A stretch of DNA of 64,000 nucleotides from Bacillus cabrialesii (GCF_004124315.2 NZ_CP096889.1:1223001-1287000), one strand, 5' to 3'. Positions 1-9,219 are shown, counted from the first letter of the stretch. The notes: generated by a model from the sequence alone, not told the origin. Program-made: numbers and translations.

Positions 1-1
1 G

Positions 2-691
2 GCGTCAGGATGGAAACTGGCGATCGTTCACGGCGGCGGCCCGGAAATTACAAATATGCTGAAACGGTTAAATATCAAAACAGAGTTTTCGGGAGGACAG
101 CGGAAAACAACGAAGCCGGTGCTCGAAGTGGCGGAGATGGTTTTATCCGGTTCTGTCAATAAATTTTTCGTCGCTGAGCTTGCCAAACACGGACTGCGTG
201 CTGCGGGCATCTCCGGTAAGGACGGCGGTCTTTTGGAGGCTGATTATCTCGATCCGGAAACATACGGGGAAGTCGGGGAAATCAAAAAGGTCGATGCATC
301 CATGGTGAACGCGCTGATGGAAAAGAGTATCATTCCTGTTATTGCGCCGCTGTCGATGACAAGTGACTGCAAGACGCTTAATGTCAATGCCGATCTGGCT
401 GCTTCGGCAGTCGCCGGAGCGCTTGAAGCAGATAAGCTGATGTTCGTCACTGATGTCGATGGGATCATGAAAGAAAAACAGCGTCTCGACGTCCTCACTC
501 CTGAGGAGGTTCAAATGCTGATCGAGCAGGAAGTGATCACAGGGGGAATGATCCCGAAGGTCAATTCAGCCTTGTCAGCTTTATCAGATCAGGTGTCCGA
601 AGTCATGATCGTAAACGGCAAAGGAGCATTCTTCACAGAACAAACCTTTCAAGGAACAAAAATCGTTAAAGCAAAGGAGGCTGTTTCATGA
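2..691 (+). CDS. argB: Acetylglutamate kinase, 5' end cut by window edge
   Basis: This enzyme phosphorylates N-acetylglutamate in the second step of arginine synthesis, in the cytosol. The frame is open from base 2, and about 28 N-terminal residues of the family lie outside the window. Visible family features are the substrate/ATP loop IVHGGGPEI close to the left edge, the segment KTLNVNADLAASAVAGAL, and the C-terminal GGMIPKV motif of the amino-acid kinase fold. The stop overlaps the argD start by four bases (ATGA), so translation is probably coupled. It belongs to the argCJBD-carAB-argF operon; repression by AhrC/ArgR is known for the family but its main operator would lie upstream of the window. 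Confidence 0.97.
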   Translation, partial: ASGWKLAIVHGGGPEITNMLKRLNIKTEFSGGQRKTTKPVLEVAEMVLSGSVNKFFVAELAKHGLRAAGISGKDGGLLEADYLDPETYGEVGEIKKVDASMVNALMEKSIIPVIAPLSMTSDCKTLNVNADLAASAVAGALEADKLMFVTDVDGIMKEKQRLDVLTPEEVQMLIEQEVITGGMIPKVNSALSALSDQVSEVMIVNGKGAFFTEQTFQGTKIVKAKEAVS

Positions 692-1845
692 GCAGCTTGT
701 TTCAAACCTACGGCCGCTGGGATATTGACATCAAAAAAGCAAAGGGAACGTACGTTGAGGATCAAAACGGCAAAACATATCTCGATTTCATTCAGGGGAT
801 TGCGGTATCCAATCTGGGCCACTGCCATGAAACGGTCACTGAAGCAGTCAAACAACAGCTCGACAGCGTATGGCACGTATCGAATTTGTTTCAAAACAGT
901 CTCCAAGAGCAAGCGGCACAAAAGCTGACGGCGCACAGTGCGGGAGATCTTGTCTTTTTCTGCAACAGCGGTGCGGAAGCGAATGAAGGCGCAATCAAGC
1001 TCGCCCGAAAAGCAACTGGTAAAACGAAAATCATCACGTTCCTTCAGTCGTTCCATGGCCGTACGTATGCAGGGATGGCTGCGACCGGACAGGATAAAAT
1101 CAAAACAGGCTTCGGCCCGATGTTGGAGGGTTTTCATTACTTGCCATACAACGATCCTTCCGCCTTTGAGGCTCTTAGGGAGGAAGACGGCATTGCCGCG
1201 GTGATGCTTGAGACAGTACAGGGAGAAGGCGGAGTCAATCCAGCGAGCGCTGCATTTTTAACAGCCGTCCAGTCGTTTTGTAAGGAAAAGGAAGCCCTTC
1301 TGATCGTAGATGAAATCCAGACCGGCATCGGACGGACGGGAAAGGGGTTCGCATACGAGCACTTTGGACTTTCGCCTGATATTATCACAGCCGCAAAAGG
1401 ATTGGGAAACGGCTTTCCAGTCGGCGCTGTCATCGGAAAGAAACAGCTCGGAAAAGCGTTTACCCCTGGTTCTCACGGAACGACTTTCGGAGGAAATATG
1501 CTGGCGATGGCTGCTGTGAATGCCACATTGCAAATTGTATTCCAGCCTGATTTTCTGCAAGAGGCTGCTGACAAAGGGACATTTTTAAAAGAACAGCTCG
1601 AGGCTGAGCTAAACAGCCCTTTTGTCAAACAAATCCGCGGGAAAGGATTAATGCTTGGAATTGAGTGTGATGGCCCGGTTGCTGACATCATTACTGAATT
1701 GCAGACATTAGGCTTGCTCGTATTGCCGGCCGGCCCGAACGTCATTCGCCTGCTGCCGCCGCTCACCGTGACAAAGGATGAAATAGCAGAAGCAATCAGC
1801 AAGCTGAAACAGGCAATCGCGCAGCATTCCGCTGTAAATCAGTAA
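688..1845 (+). CDS. argD: Acetylornithine aminotransferase
   Basis: This PLP enzyme transfers an amino group from glutamate to N-acetylglutamate semialdehyde, giving N-acetylornithine. It has 385 residues, the usual length for class-III aminotransferases. The PLP lysine is expected at K237 in AAKGLGNGFPVGAV, with the cofactor-binding aspartate in LLIVDEIQTGIGRTG. The ATG overlaps the argB stop, and the site AAAGGAGG lies a few bases upstream inside argB. The 70-base gap to carA is the largest within this operon and may carry regulatory sites (see the separate entries). Confidence 0.97.
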   Translation: MSSLFQTYGRWDIDIKKAKGTYVEDQNGKTYLDFIQGIAVSNLGHCHETVTEAVKQQLDSVWHVSNLFQNSLQEQAAQKLTAHSAGDLVFFCNSGAEANEGAIKLARKATGKTKIITFLQSFHGRTYAGMAATGQDKIKTGFGPMLEGFHYLPYNDPSAFEALREEDGIAAVMLETVQGEGGVNPASAAFLTAVQSFCKEKEALLIVDEIQTGIGRTGKGFAYEHFGLSPDIITAAKGLGNGFPVGAVIGKKQLGKAFTPGSHGTTFGGNMLAMAAVNATLQIVFQPDFLQEAADKGTFLKEQLEAELNSPFVKQIRGKGLMLGIECDGPVADIITELQTLGLLVLPAGPNVIRLLPPLTVTKDEIAEAISKLKQAIAQHSAVNQ

Positions 1846-1860
1846 TTTTTTTTCGGTATG

Positions 1861-1898
1861 AAAGCATAAAAATTCATTTTTATAATTAATTATTCATC
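1861..1898. promoter_or_regulatory. Two ARG-box-like sites between argD and carA
   Basis: Two 18-base sequences at 1861-1878 and 1881-1898 resemble the ArgR/AhrC operator TNTGNATWWWWATNCANA. Each has a good right half (ATTCATT and ATTCATC), an A/T centre, and a degenerate left half (AAAGCAT and TATAATT). Their centres are 20 bases apart, about two helical turns, as in known tandem ARG boxes. Function is inferred only; the stretch is A/T-rich, so chance matches are possible. Confidence 0.35.
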
Positions 1899-1915
1899 AA
1901 GAGGTGGGCTGTTAG

Positions 1916-2977
1916 ATGGAAGGTTATTTAGTGTTAGAAGATGGAACGGCGTTTGGCGGCGAGCTGGACGGTCATGAAAACTGCACGGGAGAAGCTGTTT
2001 TTTTTACAGGAATGACAGGCTACCAGGAAGTGCTGACAGATCCATCATACAAAGGGCAGATTATCGTATTTACCTACCCGCTGATTGGCAACTACGGCAT
2101 TAACGAAAAGGATTTTGAAAGCAAGAAACCGCAAGTGAAAGCCGCGGTTGTCTATGAGGCGTGTGATCATTTTTCTCATCATGAAGCGGTATACAGCCTC
2201 AAGGAGTATTTACAGAAATGGAACATCCCGCTCTTGACTCATGTTGATACGAGGGCTGTCGTGAAAAAAATCCGCGCAAACGGAACGATGGGTGCGACTG
2301 TCACAGCCTCTAAAGAAGCAGCTGATGTCGCCCTTCAGCCTGAGAACGTGGCAGAACAGGCTTCAGCACAGGAAATCAGCACATTCGGAGATGGTAATAA
2401 ACATATCGCCCTCATTGATTTCGGCTATAAAAAGTCAATTGCGTCATCACTCGTCAAACGAGGCTGTAAGGTCACCGTGGTGCCGTATCAGCAAATGGAA
2501 GCTGTATACGATATAAAGCCGGACGGCATTGTGTTATCGAACGGACCTGGAGACCCGAAAGCCATTCAGCCGTATTTAGGAAAGATCAAAAGCATCATCA
2601 GCCGTTATCCGACTCTCGGCATCTGTCTCGGACACCAGCTAATCGCGCTCGCGTTCGGAGCGAATACATTCAAACTGCCATTCGGACACAGGGGCGCAAA
2701 TCACCCGGTCATCGACCGTGAAACGAAACGCGTCTTCATGACAAGCCAAAATCACAGCTATGTGGTTGATGAACAGTCCATTAAGGAAGAAGAGCTCACG
2801 ATCAGGTTTCATCATGTCAATGATACGTCAGTTGAAGGGCTTGCCCATAAAAAGCTGCCTGTCATGAGTGTTCAATTCCACCCGGAGGCCCATCCCGGAC
2901 CGGCGGAAAGCGAATGGATTTTTGATGATTATCTAAAGAATGTGATACCAGCAAGGAGAGAAATCGCGCATGCCTAA
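1916..2977 (+). CDS. carA: Carbamoyl-phosphate synthase, arginine-specific, small (glutaminase) subunit
   Basis: The small subunit hydrolyses glutamine and channels ammonia to CarB. In 353 residues it has the N-terminal CPSase-small domain and a C-terminal class-I glutamine amidotransferase domain. The nucleophile is C237 in TLGICLGHQL, and the His-Glu pair lies in SVQFHPEAHPGP. GAGGTGGG precedes the ATG by about eight bases. It is the arginine-pathway paralogue of the pyrimidine subunit PyrAA, judged by its place in the arg operon. The end overlaps carB by eight bases, which suits 1:1 coupled synthesis of the two subunits. Confidence 0.96.
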   Translation: MEGYLVLEDGTAFGGELDGHENCTGEAVFFTGMTGYQEVLTDPSYKGQIIVFTYPLIGNYGINEKDFESKKPQVKAAVVYEACDHFSHHEAVYSLKEYLQKWNIPLLTHVDTRAVVKKIRANGTMGATVTASKEAADVALQPENVAEQASAQEISTFGDGNKHIALIDFGYKKSIASSLVKRGCKVTVVPYQQMEAVYDIKPDGIVLSNGPGDPKAIQPYLGKIKSIISRYPTLGICLGHQLIALAFGANTFKLPFGHRGANHPVIDRETKRVFMTSQNHSYVVDEQSIKEEELTIRFHHVNDTSVEGLAHKKLPVMSVQFHPEAHPGPAESEWIFDDYLKNVIPARREIAHA

Positions 2978-5900
2978 AGACACCAGTATTTCAAGCATAT
3001 TAGTAATCGGCTCAGGACCGATCATCATTGGCCAGGCGGCAGAATTTGATTATTCAGGCACTCAAGGGTGCATCGCGCTGAAGGAGGAAGGCTATCGGGT
3101 GATCCTCGTCAATAACAATCCGGCGACAATTATGACCGATGAAGCCTTCGCTGATGACATTTATTTTGAGCCGCTGACAGCAGAAAGCCTGACAGCCATC
3201 ATTAAAAAAGAGCAGCCTGATGGACTTCTTGCCAATTTAGGCGGGCAGACCGCGTTGAATTTAGCGGTGGCGCTTGAAGAAACAGGTGTTTTAAAAGAGC
3301 ACGGCGTCAAACTTCTCGGCACATCCGTTGAGACGATACAAAAAGGAGAAGACCGGGAAAAATTCCGTTCGTTAATGAACGAATTGAACCAGCCCGTGCC
3401 GGAGAGTGAAATTGTTGATAACGAGACCGACGCCATCCGTTTTGCGGAATCCATCGGTTTTCCTGTCATTATCAGACCTGCTTATACATTAGGCGGAAAG
3501 GGCGGAGGAATCGCTCCTGATAAAGAAGCCTTTACAGCCATGATCAAGCAGGCGCTATTAGCAAGCCCGATCAGTCAATGCCTTGTGGAAAAAAGCATTG
3601 CCGGCTTTAAAGAAATCGAATACGAAGTCATGCGTGACAGTAATAACACATGCATCACCGTGTGCAACATGGAAAACATCGATCCGGTCGGTGTGCATAC
3701 AGGTGACTCTATCGTTGTGGCGCCGTCACAAACATTGACGGATGAAGACTATCAAATGCTCCGGACGGCAAGTCTGACGATCATCTCGGCACTTGATGTC
3801 GTAGGCGGCTGCAATATCCAATTCGCGCTTGATCCATTCAGCAAGCAATATTACGTCATCGAGGTCAATCCGCGGGTGAGCCGGTCATCGGCTCTCGCGT
3901 CTAAAGCAACCGGTTATCCGATTGCGAAGATGGCTGCGAAACTGGCAGTCGGATACACCCTTGATGAGCTGAAAAATCCGCTCACAGGATCGACTTACGC
4001 AAGCTTTGAACCTGCGCTGGACTATGTGATCGTCAAATTTCCGCGCTGGCCGTTTGATAAATTCAAAAACGCAGACCGCAAGCTTGGCACAAAAATGAAA
4101 GCCACCGGAGAAGTGATGGCGATTGAACGGAACTTAGAAGCGGCGATACAAAAGGCAGCGGCATCCCTTGAACTGAAAAATATCGGTACGCACCTTCCAG
4201 AGCTCAGCGGCTTGTCGATTGAAGCGCTATGGGAGTTGGCAGTCACTCCGGACGACCGCAGATTTTTCGTTGTCATGGAGCTGCTGAGCCGCAGCGTGAC
4301 GATTCATGACATTCATGCAAAAACAAAAATTGATCCGTTTTTCCTGCATACCTTTGACAACATCATCAAACTGGAAAACCGCATGATGGAAGAGGGCGGC
4401 GATCTCTCTTTTGACTTATTGAAAAAAGCAAAGGAAAAAGGATTTTCAGATGCAACGATTGGCTCGCTGATCGGCAAAACAGAAGAAGAGGTGCGCGCGC
4501 TTCGCAAGGAGATGGGCATTGCGCCTTCCTTCAAAATTGTCGATACCTGCGCGGCTGAATTTGATGCGAAAACAAACTACTTTTACTCCACATATTTCGG
4601 AGAGAGCGATGGGGACATCAGCCGCAAAGAGAAAAAACGCGCGCTGATTATCGGTTCAGGACCGATCCGGATCGGCCAAGGTGTTGAATTTGATTACAGT
4701 GCCGTTCACGGTGTGCTGACACTGCAAGAGCTAGGGTTCGAAACAATCATGATTAACAATAATCCGGAAACGGTCAGTACCGATTATGAAATTGCAGACC
4801 GCCTGTATTTTGAACCGATGACAACGGAGCACATTTTAAACGTGGCGGAGCAGGAAAATATTGATTTTGCAATCGTGCAATTCGGCGGCCAAACCGCGAT
4901 CAATGCTTCTGAAGCACTCGAAAAAGCCGGCATTACCCTTCTCGGCACCTCGTTTGAAACGCTCGATGTGTTGGAGGATCGTGATCAGTTCTATCAGCTT
5001 CTTGATGAGCTTGGACTGAACCACGCAAAAGGAGAAATCGCTTATACAAAAGAAGAGGCCGCTGCAAAAGCTGATGAGATCGGCTTTCCGGTGCTAATCC
5101 GTCCATCTTACGTCATCGGCGGAATGGGCATGATCATTGTTGACTCGCAAGCCCAGCTTTCTCAGCTGCTGAACGGTGAGGACAGCATGCCGTACCCGAT
5201 TTTAATTGATCAGTATGTGTCAGGAAAAGAAGTCGAAATTGATTTGATTTCCGACGGTGAGGATGTCTTTATCCCGACATATACCGAGCATATTGAACGG
5301 GCTGGTGTCCATTCGGGAGACAGCTTTGCCATCCTTCCCGGACCGTCCATCACAAGCGGGCTGCAGCAGGGCATAAAAGATGCCGCGCAAAAAATTGCCC
5401 GAAAGCTTTCATTTAAAGGCATCATGAACATCCAATTTGTGATCGACAGTGGAAACATTCTCGTTCTTGAAGTGAATCCGAGAGCGAGCCGCACGGTTCC
5501 TGTCGTCAGCAAAGTAATGGGCGTTCCAATGATCCCGCTTGCCACACGTTTGCTTGCGGGGGCGTCTTTAAAAGATCTAAACCCGGCAGTTCAAAATCAC
5601 CATGGGGTTGCCGTGAAGTTCCCTGTTTTTTCTTCTCATGCGATCCAGGATGTGGACGTCAAGCTTGGGCCGGAAATGAAATCAACGGGAGAAGGCATGT
5701 GTGTCGCTTACGATGCTGACAGCGCCTTGAAAAAAATCTATGCACGTGTCTGGAATCAAAAAGGAAGCATTTATTTGCACAACGGACCGGAAGATATGAA
5801 GGAGTTAGCGGAGAACGCCGGCTTTACCGTTCATAAAGGAACATTTGCCTCATGGATGCAACAGGAAGGAAAAGCGCTCCACATCAATTTGAGCGGCTCC

Positions 5901-6062
5901 GAAGAAGCGCGCAAAGAACGTTTGGAAGCCATGACACACGGCATCACTGTCTTTACAGAAGAAGAAACCGTGCGGGCGTTTTTACAAAGCGGCTCGGGCG
6001 AACCTCAGCCTGTATCTCTCAAAGACCTCTATAAAAAGGAAGTGGCATCATGCACACAGTGA
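2970..6062 (+). CDS. carB: Carbamoyl-phosphate synthase, arginine-specific, large subunit
   Basis: The large subunit makes carbamoyl phosphate from bicarbonate, ammonia and two ATP. Its 1030 residues hold the typical internal duplication: SGPIIIGQAAEFDYSG near the N-terminus is mirrored by SGPIRIGQGVEFDYS around residue 560, and each half has an ATP-grasp domain with a VNPR motif (EVNPRVSRSS and EVNPRASRTV). The C-terminal regulatory domain looks short compared with pyrimidine-type large subunits of about 1070 residues, consistent with the arginine-specific enzyme. It overlaps carA by eight bases and argF by 13. Confidence 0.97.
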   Translation: MPKDTSISSILVIGSGPIIIGQAAEFDYSGTQGCIALKEEGYRVILVNNNPATIMTDEAFADDIYFEPLTAESLTAIIKKEQPDGLLANLGGQTALNLAVALEETGVLKEHGVKLLGTSVETIQKGEDREKFRSLMNELNQPVPESEIVDNETDAIRFAESIGFPVIIRPAYTLGGKGGGIAPDKEAFTAMIKQALLASPISQCLVEKSIAGFKEIEYEVMRDSNNTCITVCNMENIDPVGVHTGDSIVVAPSQTLTDEDYQMLRTASLTIISALDVVGGCNIQFALDPFSKQYYVIEVNPRVSRSSALASKATGYPIAKMAAKLAVGYTLDELKNPLTGSTYASFEPALDYVIVKFPRWPFDKFKNADRKLGTKMKATGEVMAIERNLEAAIQKAAASLELKNIGTHLPELSGLSIEALWELAVTPDDRRFFVVMELLSRSVTIHDIHAKTKIDPFFLHTFDNIIKLENRMMEEGGDLSFDLLKKAKEKGFSDATIGSLIGKTEEEVRALRKEMGIAPSFKIVDTCAAEFDAKTNYFYSTYFGESDGDISRKEKKRALIIGSGPIRIGQGVEFDYSAVHGVLTLQELGFETIMINNNPETVSTDYEIADRLYFEPMTTEHILNVAEQENIDFAIVQFGGQTAINASEALEKAGITLLGTSFETLDVLEDRDQFYQLLDELGLNHAKGEIAYTKEEAAAKADEIGFPVLIRPSYVIGGMGMIIVDSQAQLSQLLNGEDSMPYPILIDQYVSGKEVEIDLISDGEDVFIPTYTEHIERAGVHSGDSFAILPGPSITSGLQQGIKDAAQKIARKLSFKGIMNIQFVIDSGNILVLEVNPRASRTVPVVSKVMGVPMIPLATRLLAGASLKDLNPAVQNHHGVAVKFPVFSSHAIQDVDVKLGPEMKSTGEGMCVAYDADSALKKIYARVWNQKGSIYLHNGPEDMKELAENAGFTVHKGTFASWMQQEGKALHINLSGSEEARKERLEAMTHGITVFTEEETVRAFLQSGSGEPQPVSLKDLYKKEVASCTQ

Positions 6063-6994
6063 CGCAAACCAGTTTATACGGAAAAGATTTATTAACGTTA
6101 AAGGATCTTAGCAAACAGGATATAAACGCCTTGCTCGCAGAAGCCGGTGAACTGAAACAAAACAAAATCCAGCCTATTTTCCAAGGCAAAATCTTGGCGA
6201 TGATTTTTGAAAAATCATCAACGCGGACCCGTGTTTCATTTGAAGCCGGCATGGCGCAGCTGGGCGGGAGCGCCCTCTTCTTAAGCCAGAAAGATCTTCA
6301 GCTGGGACGCGGTGAGACTGTCGCAGATACGGCAAAAGTGTTGTCTGGTTATGTGGATGCCATTATGATCCGGACCTTTGAGCATGAAAAGGTGGAGGAG
6401 CTTGCCAAAGAAGCTGACATTCCGGTCATCAACGGACTTACCGATAAATACCACCCATGTCAGGCGCTGGCGGATCTCTTGACGATAAAGGAAATGAAAG
6501 GGGAGCTTAAAGGCGTGAAAGTCGCGTACATCGGTGACGGAAATAACGTGGCGCACTCCTTAATGATCGGCTGCGCCAAGATGGGCTGTGATATCTCGAT
6601 CGCTTCGCCAAAGGGATACGAGGTATTAGATGAAGCTGTTGAAGCGGCAAAATCTGCAGCGCTTCAAACAGGTGCTACCATCACGCTTACGGCTGATCCG
6701 ATTGAAGCTGTAAAAGACGCGGATGTGATTTATTCTGATGTGTTCACGAGTATGGGGCAGGAAGCGGAAGAACAAGAGCGTCTCGCTGTCTTTGCGCCTT
6801 ATCAGGTGAATGCGGCGCTTGTCCGCCACGCCAAGCCTGATTATACATTTTTACATTGCCTCCCCGCACACCGTGAGGAAGAAGTGACTGCGGAGATTAT
6901 CGACGGGCCGAATTCTGCGGTATTCCAGCAAGCGGAAAACCGTCTCCATGTGCAAAAAGCCCTGTTGAAAGCCATTTTATACAAAGGGGAATAA
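6050..6994 (+). CDS. argF: Ornithine carbamoyltransferase
   Basis: This enzyme joins carbamoyl phosphate to ornithine to give citrulline, consuming the product of the preceding carAB genes. The carbamoyl-phosphate motif SSTRTRVSF, the HPCQALADL motif and the ornithine-loop HCLPAHR are all present. The protein has 314 residues. It overlaps the carB end by 13 bases. I recall the strain 168 protein as 319 residues, ending SSKNC; here a TAA follows ILYKGE, so the gene ends just before the terminator stem instead of inside it. It is the last gene of the operon. Confidence 0.97.
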   Translation: MHTVTQTSLYGKDLLTLKDLSKQDINALLAEAGELKQNKIQPIFQGKILAMIFEKSSTRTRVSFEAGMAQLGGSALFLSQKDLQLGRGETVADTAKVLSGYVDAIMIRTFEHEKVEELAKEADIPVINGLTDKYHPCQALADLLTIKEMKGELKGVKVAYIGDGNNVAHSLMIGCAKMGCDISIASPKGYEVLDEAVEAAKSAALQTGATITLTADPIEAVKDADVIYSDVFTSMGQEAEEQERLAVFAPYQVNAALVRHAKPDYTFLHCLPAHREEEVTAEIIDGPNSAVFQQAENRLHVQKALLKAILYKGE

Positions 6995-7000
6995 GCAAAA

Positions 7001-7031
7001 AACTGCTGAGCCAGACTCAGCAGTTTTTTTT
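7001..7031 (+). terminator. Terminator of the arginine operon
   Basis: A perfect 10-base stem, AACTGCTGAG with CTCAGCAGTT, is separated by a five-base loop and followed by a run of T. It lies directly after the argF stop. Confidence 0.93.
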
Positions 7032-7095
7032 GATGGAAACATATTCACAGCCGATTAGGCGCATACTACAGGAAAAAGGAAAAGGAGGAAAAACA

Positions 7096-7275
7096 GTGGG
7101 ACAGCAGCATCAATTCCGGCCCGGGCAAAAAGCGCCCAACAATGGCATCTATGTTGAAATCGGCGAAACGGGAAGCATGGTTAAGAATCCTCAAAAAATC
7201 CATCTGTCAGCAGGGGAAATGTTCCCCGAAACATCAAATCACAACCGGCTGTGGACTTATAAAAGAAAGCCGTGA
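7096..7275 (+). CDS. yjzC: Small conserved protein YjzC
   Basis: A 59-residue soluble protein with no known function. I chose the GTG at 7096 because AAAGGAGG lies eight bases upstream; a longer frame from 7030 begins inside the argF terminator and is unlikely. It contains the conserved-looking segments RPGQKAPNNGIYVEIGE and KIHLSAGEMFPETSNHNR. The product matches YjzC by recall. It stands alone between two terminators. Confidence 0.88.
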   Translation: MGQQHQFRPGQKAPNNGIYVEIGETGSMVKNPQKIHLSAGEMFPETSNHNRLWTYKRKP

Positions 7276-7280
7276 TCAAG

Positions 7281-7316
7281 AAAAAAACCCAAAACAATAA
7301 ATGTTTTGGGTTTTTT
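7281..7316. terminator. Bidirectional terminator between yjzC and yjzD
   Basis: AAAAACCCAAAACA pairs with TGTTTTGGGTTTTT around a short AT loop. A-runs and T-runs on both sides suit termination of both convergent genes. Confidence 0.9.
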
Positions 7317-7322
7317 AGCTTT

Positions 7323-7508
7323 TTAATGCTGGCTTGCATTTTTGTTCATAGGCATGATTTCCGCTAAAACCATGATTAAGACATACAGTACAACAGCAAT
7401 GACTGATGATGATTTGAAATCATACGCAACGCTGTTCATGCTGGCAATCAAGTAGCATGCCATATGTGATAAAAGGAACGTCCAAATAAAGGCAATAATA
7501 TATCGCAC
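7323..7508 (-). CDS. yjzD: Small membrane protein YjzD
   Basis: A 61-residue protein with two predicted membrane helices, roughly residues 2-22 and 35-53, and a short polar C-terminus. It starts with GTG, preceded on the minus strand by GAGGTGG at good spacing. The function is unknown; I know no catalytic motif in it. It faces yjzC across a shared terminator. Confidence 0.88.
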   Translation of the reverse strand: MRYIIAFIWTFLLSHMACYLIASMNSVAYDFKSSSVIAVVLYVLIMVLAEIMPMNKNASQH

Positions 7509-7757
7509 GTTTCCACCTCGTCCTTCTCATTCTATTCTAAAAGTTATCATACCATACAAAAAGCGAAGGGGGAATCCAATTTTAGAAGAAAGTGAGGTGA
7601 CAAAAGAGTCTGATTCATCACACTTTAATGATAAAATATAAAAAACGTTAATCAGTATATTAGCCAAAACTGTAAAGGCTAGGACTTTACCTTATTCGTT
7701 TCTTTTCTTTTTACATAAGATAGCGTGAGATGGAGTGTGAAAGGAGGCGGGCAAGCG

Positions 7758-8492
7758 ATGGGAATAACGGAAAGGTATTTTCAATTGGGAACGGAGCAGA
7801 ATGTCATTCACCTGCCCTATCGCCCGAACGGCTTCGGCATTTTTATCCTTGGAGACAGAACCCACTTTGTGGGGAATGATTCAAGCTTTTGGCTTCAGCA
7901 TTACGGCAGAAACCAGCTGCTGAACATGCTGAGGAATGAAGGATATACCCTTTTCAACAGCAATCTGTTCGGGAGGCATTGGGGTGCGGAAAAAGCGGTT
8001 ACCTATGCCAAACAGCTGATACATTTCGTGCTGAAGCAGGAAATACTCAATCCGAAGATTCATATTTTAGCAGAAGGCATGGGTGCTCTCGTAGCCGATG
8101 AACTGCTTCGTTTTTCCCCGGATCATATCCGCTCAGCCGCAATGTTGAATCCTTGTCTCGATCTTCAGGCACATTATGAATCAGAAAAAGAAAATAAATT
8201 TTTCTATAAGCAATTTTTGAAAGAGGTATCGGAAAGCTACGGTATTTCTGAAAAAGAAGCGGAAGCGCTTCGTTACAAAACAATCGAAAGCTACCCGAGC
8301 GGCGTGCCTGTTCATATGTGGCAGCGTATGACTGGAGCTCCCTATCCGTACAGCGTACATGCGGAAGTATTCAAGGAAAAACAGCAAAAGCAAGGCTCAC
8401 CGGTCGATATGACATTTCACTTATTTGAGCATCCAAGCAGAATTTATGCATCAATCTGCAAATTCTTTCATAGTCATGAAAAAGAGTTATAA
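7758..8492 (+). CDS. yjaU: Alpha/beta-hydrolase-like protein YjaU, probably without catalytic serine
   Basis: A 244-residue cytosolic protein. The ATG at 7758 is chosen because AAGGAGG lies ten bases upstream; a GTG at 7725 has no such site. The pattern looks like an alpha/beta hydrolase: an oxyanion-type loop near GFGIFILGDR, then a strand-elbow-helix ILAEGMGALVADELL where G-x-S-x-G would normally sit. The nucleophile position appears to be glycine, and a late FHLFEHPSR could be the His region. It may therefore bind a ligand or partner rather than hydrolyse. The assignment to the fold is inferred from motif order only. It is followed closely by yjaV. Confidence 0.8.
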   Translation: MGITERYFQLGTEQNVIHLPYRPNGFGIFILGDRTHFVGNDSSFWLQHYGRNQLLNMLRNEGYTLFNSNLFGRHWGAEKAVTYAKQLIHFVLKQEILNPKIHILAEGMGALVADELLRFSPDHIRSAAMLNPCLDLQAHYESEKENKFFYKQFLKEVSESYGISEKEAEALRYKTIESYPSGVPVHMWQRMTGAPYPYSVHAEVFKEKQQKQGSPVDMTFHLFEHPSRIYASICKFFHSHEKEL

Positions 8493-8505
8493 AGAATACA
8501 ATAAC

Positions 8506-8537
8506 AACAGCCTTCACTTTTGCGGAGGCTGTTTTGC
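8506..8537 (+). terminator. Terminator-like hairpin between yjaU and yjaV
   Basis: AACAGCCT pairs with AGGCTGTT across a 12-base loop and is followed by TTGCTTT. The T-run is short, so it may only partly stop readthrough into yjaV. Confidence 0.6.
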
Positions 8538-8571
8538 TTTGGAAAATGCAACCAGAAGGGCGGCAGATGCA

Positions 8572-9129
8572 ATGGAATCAACGCTGATTGTAGGTGCGGA
8601 CGAATTTTTCGGCCTTTCATTGTGCGAGCGAATGATGGATGAAGGCATACATGTTGACGTTATTCTGGCGGAAACAGAAGATGAAATGAGACAAATGTAC
8701 TTAGAAGAAAGACTCATGTGGCTTGGGAGAAATGAACTCTTTCGCCAGCTTGAACACATCGGGGAGCGAAAATATGATACAATTTGTATCCAGTTCGGCG
8801 GCTTTTTGCCTTTAGATCAATTCGATTCTCCTTATATATTAGTCTATGAACAAGACCGTAAAGAATGGGAAAAACGCGAAAAGACGGGCTCGGAAACAAC
8901 GGTGATTCTGCCGGAAATGTATGGGCCCTGGAAAGAAGAAACCGACGAAGACGGCTATTACGCAGACGATGTGGCAGACGAGCTGCTGAGATTCCTGCTG
9001 GAGCCAAGCCGCGATAGCAAAAATCAGGTATTTGATTTGCAAGTCACAGAAAAAACCTCAAAAGAAGAAGCGAAAACAAAAATTTTCGAGTGGAAAAGAC
9101 AATTTTCATCAATTTTCGACAAATATTAA
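8572..9129 (+). CDS. yjaV: Rossmann-like conserved protein YjaV
   Basis: A 185-residue protein of unknown function. The ATG at 8572 follows AGAAGGG at about 11 bases; longer starts run through the hairpin after yjaU. The N-terminus STLIVGADEFFGLSLCERM resembles the beta-alpha-beta dinucleotide fold of short epimerases, with a degenerate glycine motif (VGADEFFG), and a later YGPWKEE segment also recalls NAD-dependent epimerases. The rest is acidic and shows no recognised active site. It is probably a reduced or repurposed member of that fold. Confidence 0.78.
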   Translation: MESTLIVGADEFFGLSLCERMMDEGIHVDVILAETEDEMRQMYLEERLMWLGRNELFRQLEHIGERKYDTICIQFGGFLPLDQFDSPYILVYEQDRKEWEKREKTGSETTVILPEMYGPWKEETDEDGYYADDVADELLRFLLEPSRDSKNQVFDLQVTEKTSKEEAKTKIFEWKRQFSSIFDKY

Positions 9130-9219
9130 GAAAAACCTTCCATGTTTCGAGTTTTCTAGATACAATAAACGTATAAAAATGATACACGTTATAGCTTGTC
9201 AAAAGGAGTTGAACATGAC

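Noticed and set aside
649..1137. 162-codon minus-strand frame opposite argD
   Set aside because: Antisense shadow of argD with no support.
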